NCBI GenBank assembly: GCA_016789785.1
Contig: JAEUQE010000385.1
Span: 1-5,027, forward strand
Length of the DNA: 5,027 bases
Direction of reading: 5' to 3'
Source: Bryobacterales bacterium
GTDB lineage: Bacteria; Acidobacteriota; Terriglobia; Bryobacterales; Bryobacteraceae
In this document: piece by piece, positions 1 to 5,027 of the stretch
How the letters are laid out: every line of letters starts with the position of its first letter
Position numbering within the stretch: the first letter of the stretch is position 1
The notes under the pieces: generated by a model
What the model saw: the letters and a program-made list of their open reading frames with translations, nothing else
What the model was told of the DNA's origin: nothing
Databases searched by the model: none
Position numbers and translations under genes: made by a program

Positions 1-2060
1 AAGGTGCTGCCCAGCACGCTGCCGCCTCGAAAGGATGCGAGATAGATGCCGCGATAGGCGTCCTCACGGATCTCCCCATAGTTCGTATCGCCAACCACGC
101 CGATGATCTCGTAGGTGGCCGGCTCACGTGCGAGGGTCACTTTGTCCATCGTGATGCGCTTGCCAATGGCGTCTATGGGATTTGGGAAATAGTATTGTGC
201 AAGCGTGCGGTTGATCACCGCCACACGCCAGTTGGTAAGATCTCCAAACGAAAAATCACGGCCCGCGAGCAAGGGAATCTTCAATGCGGAGAAGTATCCC
301 GGCGCGGCATAAGCGATGGAGATCCGGCGCCGGTCTTCAGGGCGCTCGGTGATCCCTTCCACCGAGCCCCACCCGCCCGCGCCCGCACCATGCAACGGCG
401 TTGGTGCAGCCAGCGAAGCCGACTCCACGCCCGGCTCGTTGCGGAAACGTTCGATCAGATCGCGATAAGCCGTCACTCGCTTCTCGCCGCGGTATTCACT
501 GCGAGACGGATCCACCGTCAGCAGCAATACTCCATCGCGCTGGAAGCCGAGATCCGCACGGCGGAGGGCACGCAGGTGAACGCTGAAGGCGCCCGCCGAG
601 ACCGCCAGCGCCATCGACAGCGCTACTTGCACCGCAATCAACGCGCGGCCCGAGTTCCCGTGGCGTCCGCGAAATCGCAGTGCGGCGGCTCGGCTGACCT
701 CGCGCAAGGCCGTCCATGCCGGTGCGAGTCCGAACGTAACGCAGGTCAGCACCATGATCGCGAGTGCGAAGAGCAAAAGGGCCGGATCCGGCTGGATGTC
801 GAGACGGATCTGCTGATGTGGGCGTCCGCTGGTGAAGATGCGCAGCATCCAGACGATGCTCGCGTACGCAACGCCCGCGCCCACCACCGTCCCCAACATG
901 GCAAGCAACAGCGACTCCGTGAGGAACTGCCGCAGCAGACGTCCGTAGGAGGCGCCCAAACTCAGCCGAAGCGAGATCTCGCGGATCCGCGCCGCGCCAC
1001 GCGCCGTGAGCATCCCGGCCAGGTTCAGGCACGCCAGAAGCAACAGCGCTGCCGAAGCCGCCATGAGCACCGTGATGGGGCGGCCCAGGTAATCGCGGGT
1101 GCGCGCAAGCCCCGCCCCGCATGGTTCCACCTCGACTTGCAGTTTCTTCACCAGCGGATCATTGCCCGAGGCCAGCCGCTCTTCGATGGTGAAACGGTAG
1201 AGCGCCGCCATCTCCGCGCGCGCCTGATCAAGAGTGGCGCCCGGCTTGAGTCTTGCCACCAGCGCCAAACCGCCATCCGGTTTCGACGGAAGCCATACGC
1301 TGGTGGCGGCATCCACCCGCAGACCTCGATACGAGGGGTCGGCAACGCCGACGACAGTCACCGGCTTTCCGCCAACCAGGATCTTTCGGCCAAGGATGCC
1401 AGGGTCGCGATGATAGCGCGCCGCCCAAAAGCCGTCGCTCAGCACCGCCGAACCTTCATCGCCTTCCTGTATCAGCCGCCCGAGCGCGGGGCGCACGCCA
1501 AGTTCGGAAAAGTAGTTCGGGGTGACGCTTTCGGCCACCACGGGTTCCGGCGATGAATCGATCCGCGCCACGTTGTCCCAGGAAGCGCCGATCATGGCTG
1601 AGAACGAACGGGCCGAGCCGCTGTAGTGCTGGTACGAAGCTCGTGTCCAATAGCCGTTGCCGCGCGGTTCGCCCGGATACTTCTGGAGCAGTTCCACCAA
1701 CTGACCCGGTTCGCGCACGGGAAGAGTGCGCAGCATCACCGTGTAGAGAATCGTGAACACTGCGAGATTCGCGCCGATGCCCAAGGCAAGCGAGGCCACC
1801 GCGACTGAGGTGAACAGCGGTTGATTCACCAACCCGCGCATGGCGTAACGCAGATCCTGCAAAGCGTCGAACGCCCAGCGCGCACCCCACACGTCGCGCG
1901 TGGTTTCTTCGATCAGCCCTCGGTTGCCAAACTCGGCGCGAGCCGCTGCCTCGGCAGCCTTCGGATCCTCGCCGCGTTCGATGCGGTCGCGTACTGCCAT
2001 TGCCAGATGCGCATCGAGTTCTTCGCGCAACTCCTGCTCGCGCCGGCGCCACCATGTCAT
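1..2060 (-). CDS. ADOP-family ABC transporter permease (MacB/FtsX-like), C-terminus cut by the left edge
   Basis: This is an inner-membrane permease of the acidobacterial duplicated orphan permease family, related to MacB and FtsX. I translated the frame by hand: it is open for 686 codons from ATG 2060 to the left edge with no stop. Residues 1-75 are a charged, helical N-terminal segment ([10 protein letters not shown], then [10 protein letters not shown]). TM1 is about 82-110 and contains the family hallmark LALGIGAN. A periplasmic MacB_PCD-like domain follows to about 325. TM2 (328-352), TM3 (377-405) and TM4 (425-450) form the first FtsX core, with the cytoplasmic segment [11 protein letters not shown] between TM2 and TM3. 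TM5 (471-494) opens the second, duplicated half, and its periplasmic domain is visible to residue 686. ADOPs are usually about 800-850 aa, so the last three helices should lie outside. The start is set by AAAGGAG seven bases upstream and by the ATGA overlap with the PadR gene. Family members often lack an adjacent ATPase, and none is visible here. The substrate is unknown; MacB relatives act in efflux or mechanotransmission. Confidence 0.95.
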   Translation of the reverse strand, partial: MTWWRRREQELREELDAHLAMAVRDRIERGEDPKAAEAAARAEFGNRGLIEETTRDVWGARWAFDALQDLRYAMRGLVNQPLFTSVAVASLALGIGANLAVFTILYTVMLRTLPVREPGQLVELLQKYPGEPRGNGYWTRASYQHYSGSARSFSAMIGASWDNVARIDSSPEPVVAESVTPNYFSELGVRPALGRLIQEGDEGSAVLSDGFWAARYHRDPGILGRKILVGGKPVTVVGVADPSYRGLRVDAATSVWLPSKPDGGLALVARLKPGATLDQARAEMAALYRFTIEERLASGNDPLVKKLQVEVEPCGAGLARTRDYLGRPITVLMAASAALLLLACLNLAGMLTARGAARIREISLRLSLGASYGRLLRQFLTESLLLAMLGTVVGAGVAYASIVWMLRIFTSGRPHQQIRLDIQPDPALLLFALAIMVLTCVTFGLAPAWTALREVSRAAALRFRGRHGNSGRALIAVQVALSMALAVSAGAFSVHLRALRRADLGFQRDGVLLLTVDPSRSEYRGEKRVTAYRDLIERFRNEPGVESASLAAPTPLHGAGAGGWGSVEGITERPEDRRRISIAYAAPGYFSALKIPLLAGRDFSFGDLTNWRVAVINRTLAQYYFPNPIDAIGKRITMDKVTLAREPATYEIIGVVGDTNYGEIREDAYRGIYLASFRGGSVLGST

Positions 2061-2404
2061 GCGGGTTCTCCTTTCAGCAGCCCGGCGATCGCCTCGGCCA
2101 GCCGGTTCCAGCGAGACACCTCGCCGGCTAACTGCTTTCGCCCCGCCGCGGTGAGCTTGTAATACTTCGCGCGCTGTTTGTTCTCCGACGTTTTCCATCC
2201 GGCTCGGATCCAGCCCTGTTTTTCCAGCCGGTGCAGCGCGGGATAGAGCGATCCTGTTTCCACTTGCAGTGCATCGCCGGATCCTGACCGGATCGCCTGG
2301 GCGATGCCGTAGCCGTGCTGCTCGCCCCAGCGCAGTGTCTGAAGGATGAGCATGTCAAGCGTGCCTTGCAGCAGTTCGACGCGGTCCGGTTGTTTCCCAG
2401 GCAT
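2057..2404 (-). CDS. PadR-family transcriptional regulator (acidobacterial ADOP-associated type)
   Basis: A 115-aa winged-helix DNA-binding protein, the usual size for the short PadR subfamily found beside ADOP permeases in Acidobacteriota. Visible motifs are [14 protein letters not shown] (residues 11-24, first helix), HGYGI (30-34), the recognition-helix region [15 protein letters not shown] (52-66), and the wing with [19 protein letters not shown] (74-92). The end, about 93-110, is a short helix expected to help dimerise. I chose ATG 2404 because family similarity begins just after it. The in-frame TTG at 2443 would translate through the operator palindrome and add 13 residues with no family likeness. 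No Shine-Dalgarno precedes ATG 2404, so translation may be leaderless. The stop (TGA, 2059-2057) overlaps the permease start as ATGA, implying coupled translation. By analogy with PadR regulators it probably represses this two-gene unit through the adjacent palindrome; its inducing signal cannot be read from the sequence. Confidence 0.95.
   Translation of the reverse strand: MPGKQPDRVELLQGTLDMLILQTLRWGEQHGYGIAQAIRSGSGDALQVETGSLYPALHRLEKQGWIRAGWKTSENKQRAKYYKLTAAGRKQLAGEVSRWNRLAEAIAGLLKGEPA
2068..2074 (-). promoter_or_regulatory. Ribosome binding site of the ADOP permease gene, inside the PadR coding end
   Basis: AAAGGAG on the minus strand sits seven bases before ATG 2060. It lies within the last codons of the PadR gene, so ribosomes ending PadR translation at the ATGA overlap can reinitiate on the permease. 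It supports ATG 2060 over the nearby ATG at 2055, which is in another frame. Confidence 0.8.
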
Positions 2405-2425
2405 GGATGTAGACAGTCTACATCC
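2405..2425. promoter_or_regulatory. Perfect 21-bp palindromic operator, likely PadR binding site
   Basis: GGATGTAGAC-A-GTCTACATCC is a perfect 10-bp inverted repeat with a one-base centre, ending at the base before the PadR start codon. Its core, ATGT-N9-ACAT, resembles the ATGT/ACAT dyads known for PadR repressors at phenolic-acid decarboxylase promoters in Bacillus and lactic acid bacteria. A symmetric site next to the gene for a dimeric winged-helix regulator is best explained as an autoregulatory operator. Binding itself is inferred. Confidence 0.82.
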
Positions 2426-2443
2426 ACACGCGCGGATTCGCAA
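2415..2443 (-). promoter_or_regulatory. Putative sigma-70-type promoter of the PadR-ADOP unit
   Basis: On the minus strand TTGCGA (2443-2438) and TAGACT (2420-2415) are separated by exactly 17 bases. Each matches 4 of 6 positions of the TTGACA/TATAAT consensus. The -10 lies inside the palindrome, as expected if a bound repressor blocks RNA polymerase. Only ten bases separate the -10 from the ATG, so transcription would begin within a few bases of the start codon and the mRNA would be nearly leaderless. The match is moderate and rests partly on its position. Confidence 0.4.
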
Positions 2444-2478
2444 GCGAAATCGAAAGACGCGTTTCGCGGGTTCGGGCG
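2426..2478. other. Short intergenic spacer between the surface protein gene and the PadR operator
   Basis: This AT-mixed spacer holds the putative -35 (2438-2443) and an imperfect hairpin, GCGAAA at 2444-2449 pairing with TTTCGC at 2462-2467. The hairpin has a 12-base loop and no following T tract, so I do not call a terminator. Read-through from the surface protein gene into the PadR gene cannot be excluded. Confidence 0.5.
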
Positions 2479-5027
2479 CTAGTTGAACAAGCCCGAAAGA
2501 AACGCCCGGACAATGAAAGCAGCCATTTGACCGCGGGTGTTCGTATCGTTGGGGCAGAAGTTGCCGTTGCCGCAGCCGACGGTGATGCCGAGGTTGCGGA
2601 GCCGTTGGATGTGGCGGAAGAACGGATGCGTCGTGGGAACGTCCTGGAAGTGGGGCGTGCCGTCGTACTCAAAGTCGTCCGAACGAAGCACGGCACGCAC
2701 GATGAACGCCGCCATTTCGCCACGCGTGACCGGCGCGTCGGGGCAGTAGCGGGCCGGACGAGTGCTGCAACCGATCGTAATCCGCGCGGCTCGGATCGCC
2801 TGGATGGCGCGAAAGTATGGATGCGTTGCAGGGACATCATCAAACACCGGCGGGTTGTCGAGCGTACCCAGAACGGAGAGGTCCGCCAGAGGCGCCCCCG
2901 CCCCGGATAAGAAGCCTGCCATCTCCGCGCGCGTCATCGGCGTTTCCGAGCAGAACCGCTGTCCGTCAACGCTACAGCCGCGGTCAACTCCCTGATCCTT
3001 AATGATCGTGATGTGATTCAGAAACGGGTGACTGGTTGGAACATCGGTGAACGGCGCTGGAGTATTGACGCCTTCTTGTATGAAGGGGATCGACATCAGA
3101 CCACCAGCCCGGCCCACACTGGCCCGGAACGCACGCGGAATCGGACTCGTGTTCGCCGGAACCACCATCGTCGCCGACCCCTGGAGACCGCCCGTCCCAA
3201 AGAAGTTGGTGGCGGGCGGAGTGGCCACGTGGCTCATCGCACAGGTATTCGAGGACGCCGTTGTGGACATGTTGACCGTGCCGCCCGAGGCTGGAACCGT
3301 CTGCGCCGGCGAACTGATCGTGAGTAGGCAGTCCCGCCCGGGCTGTGAGAAGGAGAAACTCGCAGGGCCCACCGTCACTGTCACAGCCCGGGCTGTTGTC
3401 AGCGGGTTCTCATCCGCCACAAACCTCACGGCACCGTTCCCGGCTCGCATGTTCGTATCGCCAGAAAGGCGGAACCATGCCGCACTGGAGGCCACGCTCC
3501 ATCCACAGGATGGCGATGTGTTCACGGCCAACGAACCTGCCGCGGCCCGAAACGACGGCAATGTGCCAGAAGCTCCTGGGAAAGCGGACACCGAGAGAAG
3601 GGCGGAGTATGCGCACGCATCCTGGTTTACCAGCACATTCACGTTGTTGAGGCGGATTGCACTCGCTCGGGCTGGGCCGTCGTTCCGCGAAATCTGGACC
3701 GCAATGGAGGCGCGACCAATGCCGCTCAATACCGGCGAAATCGTCATCCAATCGGCCTGCGGGGAAATCGTCCACGGACATCCAGGGGACGGGTTGATCG
3801 TGCCCACAAAGTTGCCGCCAGCGGGCGAGATGCGAAAGGGCTGCCCAGACAACGAACCGCTCAGAATGTCCGTGAGATCGAGGGTTGCGGCAGGGCAGGC
3901 TACGGGCTGCCCCTGTGTCAGCACAACCGACGGCCCGTTCGAGAGAGAAAGCGTCGCTCTCCGCCCAGCCTCCGTTGGACCGAGAGGCATAGCGGTGTAC
4001 GGCAGTGAGCCAGTACCAATACCGGTAACAGAAGTGTTCAAACCGATCCAGTTCGAGTCAATAGTGACCATCCAAGTGCAATTCGGCGGCGCGTCGATCG
4101 GTATCAGGCCATTGCCTCCCGACAGAGGGATCGCGAGGTCGAAACCGGAGGCCACCATCGCGTGGCACGTACCACCACCAACCAGTCTGAGAACCCCGAC
4201 CGAGCCACCAAACTGACTAGAAAAAGTAGTCTCTTGAATGGCTCCTGGAGTGACAGGGGTCTGGCCTGGGAAATTCGTTCGAACGGCAACGTACTCATCC
4301 CCGCTAGCCCCTACCGCAGCCATAGGAACACTCCCGGGAATCAAGCGCGCAGAGAGCACTTGCGATGCTGTCGGGTCGATGCGGATCAGTAACAGCGAGT
4401 CACTCGATGGCCCGGGACTGCGAAGAACCAGACTATCGGGCCCAAGCGGCGCGAATCCGGCGTCCACACCTCCCAAAAGGTACGACCCGTCGGGCAGCAG
4501 TGCTAGTGATTCGACCGATGCCCAGCCCGGGATCGATTTCGCCAACAGCGCCGTGGTTCCGTTCGCACTGAGTTTCCAGACGCGAAGGGGAGATCGGGAA
4601 AGGCCATAGAATACGGTAGCCACTCCAGTGCCGTCCGCTACCACGCGCGTCGCGGCCCGACTAAAGGAAGAGATAGCTGGTACGTCCTGCACTTCGAACA
4701 AACGCGCGGCGTAAGTCACGCTGGTCCCAGTACCATTGAGTTTTGCGAGAAAGGCAACCAATCGGGTGTCTGGCGCCAATTCGGGAGGATCGTAGGATCC
4801 CGGCGAGAAGGGAAAACCTGCCGTTGTCGTCGCCCCGAGCAACACGGGCTGACCATCGCCGCCAATTGCGATTCCGGTCAGAACAGTCGTGCCGAGACTG
4901 CCAAGGTACGTTGCGAACTCCACTGCCAGGGAGTCTTTGTTGAATCTCGTCACGAACCCGGCGCTGGCAATCCCAAGCCTCGATCGTTGAAGAACTCCCG
5001 CGGTCGTTGGAAAGTCTGCGGATAACG
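2479..5027 (-). CDS. Large secreted/surface protein with SBBP propeller, four BACON-like domains and three C-terminal SLH repeats; 5' end cut by the right edge
   Basis: The frame stays open from the TAG at 2481-2479 to the right edge: 848 full residues, numbered here from the first full codon at 5025. GTG at 4953 is not the true start, because the 24 codons before it read as an SBBP repeat (SADFPTTAGVLQ, then GFVTRFNKDS, then FATYLGS). Residues 1 to about 280 are SBBP-type beta-propeller sequence, degenerate after the first repeat. Four BACON-like domains follow at about 287-376, 377-470, 471-564 and 565-652. The first three keep a Cys-x-Trp strand, and domains end in Gln-containing motifs such as VVLTQG or VLVNQ. 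Three SLH-like repeats (659-708, 728-778, 793-843) share F-x-DVP-x-x-HP, GC, C and TR-x-(E/Q)MA. All 14 cysteines fall in these seven domains. BACON domains are proposed carbohydrate or surface binders and SLH repeats attach proteins to the cell wall or envelope, so export and cell-surface location are expected. Signal peptide, full length and operon position are outside the window. The exact ligand and function are unknown. Confidence 0.92.
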   Translation of the reverse strand, partial: LSADFPTTAGVLQRSRLGIASAGFVTRFNKDSLAVEFATYLGSLGTTVLTGIAIGGDGQPVLLGATTTAGFPFSPGSYDPPELAPDTRLVAFLAKLNGTGTSVTYAARLFEVQDVPAISSFSRAATRVVADGTGVATVFYGLSRSPLRVWKLSANGTTALLAKSIPGWASVESLALLPDGSYLLGGVDAGFAPLGPDSLVLRSPGPSSDSLLLIRIDPTASQVLSARLIPGSVPMAAVGASGDEYVAVRTNFPGQTPVTPGAIQETTFSSQFGGSVGVLRLVGGGTCHAMVASGFDLAIPLSGGNGLIPIDAPPNCTWMVTIDSNWIGLNTSVTGIGTGSLPYTAMPLGPTEAGRRATLSLSNGPSVVLTQGQPVACPAATLDLTDILSGSLSGQPFRISPAGGNFVGTINPSPGCPWTISPQADWMTISPVLSGIGRASIAVQISRNDGPARASAIRLNNVNVLVNQDACAYSALLSVSAFPGASGTLPSFRAAAGSLAVNTSPSCGWSVASSAAWFRLSGDTNMRAGNGAVRFVADENPLTTARAVTVTVGPASFSFSQPGRDCLLTISSPAQTVPASGGTVNMSTTASSNTCAMSHVATPPATNFFGTGGLQGSATMVVPANTSPIPRAFRASVGRAGGLMSIPFIQEGVNTPAPFTDVPTSHPFLNHITIIKDQGVDRGCSVDGQRFCSETPMTRAEMAGFLSGAGAPLADLSVLGTLDNPPVFDDVPATHPYFRAIQAIRAARITIGCSTRPARYCPDAPVTRGEMAAFIVRAVLRSDDFEYDGTPHFQDVPTTHPFFRHIQRLRNLGITVGCGNGNFCPNDTNTRGQMAAFIVRAFLSGLFN
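2497..3051 (-). repeat. Three tandem SLH-like repeats at the C-terminus of the surface protein
   Basis: Units begin near 3051, 2844 and 2649, spaced 69 and 65 codons apart. Each has F-x-DVP-x-(S/T)HP-(F/Y), a helix, a short GC...(F/Y)C loop with cysteines six to eight residues apart, then TR-(A/G)-(E/Q)MA-x-F. This is the SLH fold pattern in the cysteine-bearing form. Unit 1 is the most diverged: FLSGAG replaces the FIVRA that follows MAA in units 2 and 3. The protein ends a few residues after unit 3, so the anchor is truly C-terminal. Confidence 0.85.
3070..4167 (-). repeat. Four tandem BACON-like domains (protein-level repeat) in the surface protein
   Basis: Diverged units of about 88-94 codons start near 4167, 3897, 3615 and 3333. 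Each opens with a cysteine near the previous domain's last strand and carries a second cysteine 29-39 residues later, followed in units 1-3 by x-Trp (CTW, CPW, CGW). A second Trp eight to ten residues further on (SNWIG, ADWMT, AAWFR) matches the BACON pattern. Unit 4 lacks both Trp residues and is the most degenerate. The repeats are visible in protein only. Confidence 0.8.

Noticed and set aside
195..1556. 453-codon plus-strand open frame
   Set aside because: It is antisense to the ADOP permease. The translation is rich in Arg, Gln and His, shows no domain or hydrophobic pattern, and is the kind of frame expected opposite a high-GC gene.
1456..2055. 199-codon minus-strand frame starting at ATG 2055
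   Set aside because: It is out of frame with the permease, whose frame gives QDLRYAM and LALGIGAN motifs. The ATG at 2060 has the better-placed ribosome site.
2405..2443. Upstream TTG start for the PadR gene
   Set aside because: It would add 13 residues encoded by the palindrome and promoter, without family similarity or a ribosome binding site.
2444..2467. Possible Rho-independent terminator after the surface protein gene
   Set aside because: The stem is only six base pairs with a 12-base loop and no T tract follows on the minus strand.
2497..3051. DNA-level tandem repeat or CRISPR-like periodicity
   Set aside because: The periodicity comes from diverged SLH protein repeats. The nucleotide sequence is not conserved enough for direct repeats, and there are no regular spacers.
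3047..4216. 389-codon plus-strand open frame
   Set aside because: It is antisense to the BACON and SLH region of the surface protein, shows no recognisable motif, and the opposite strand carries clear repeated domains.

Overview
The window reads as high-GC chromosomal DNA from an Acidobacteriota member, most likely of the Bryobacter/Solibacter type. The basis is a combination of families: an ADOP permease (acidobacterial duplicated orphan permease), its acidobacterial PadR-type regulator, and a large exported protein built from SBBP, BACON and cysteine-bearing SLH repeats. This is inferred from protein families only; there is no rRNA or other marker in the window.

All three genes lie on the minus strand, so the order of transcription runs from right to left. 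(1) From the right edge to 2479 is the 3' part of a very large gene for a secreted or surface protein. It has an SBBP beta-propeller region, then four tandem BACON-like domains, then three C-terminal SLH-like repeats. Its true start lies beyond the right edge. (2) A gap of 74 bp follows. It carries a perfect 21-bp palindrome (ATGT-N9-ACAT core) directly against the start of the next gene, overlapping a plausible promoter. (3) A 115-aa PadR-family winged-helix regulator occupies 2404 to 2057. (4) Its stop codon overlaps the start of the ADOP permease gene (ATGA), which runs from 2060 off the left edge; 686 residues are visible.

The PadR and ADOP genes form a translationally coupled two-gene unit. 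The simplest model is that PadR binds the palindrome and represses its own gene and the permease together until a ligand or stress releases it. No ATP-binding subunit is visible, which fits the 'orphan' nature of ADOPs. The surface protein gene upstream points the same way but the PadR gene has its own putative promoter, so a functional link between the two is not shown.

The long open frames on the plus strand (for example 195-1556 and 3047-4216) lie antisense to these genes and look like high-GC shadows. I see no tRNA, rRNA, CRISPR, insertion sequence or integrase. The most notable features are the operator placement over an apparently leaderless start and the strict two-cysteines-per-domain pattern across the seven C-terminal domains of the surface protein. 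I do not see strong evidence for a wholly undescribed system.
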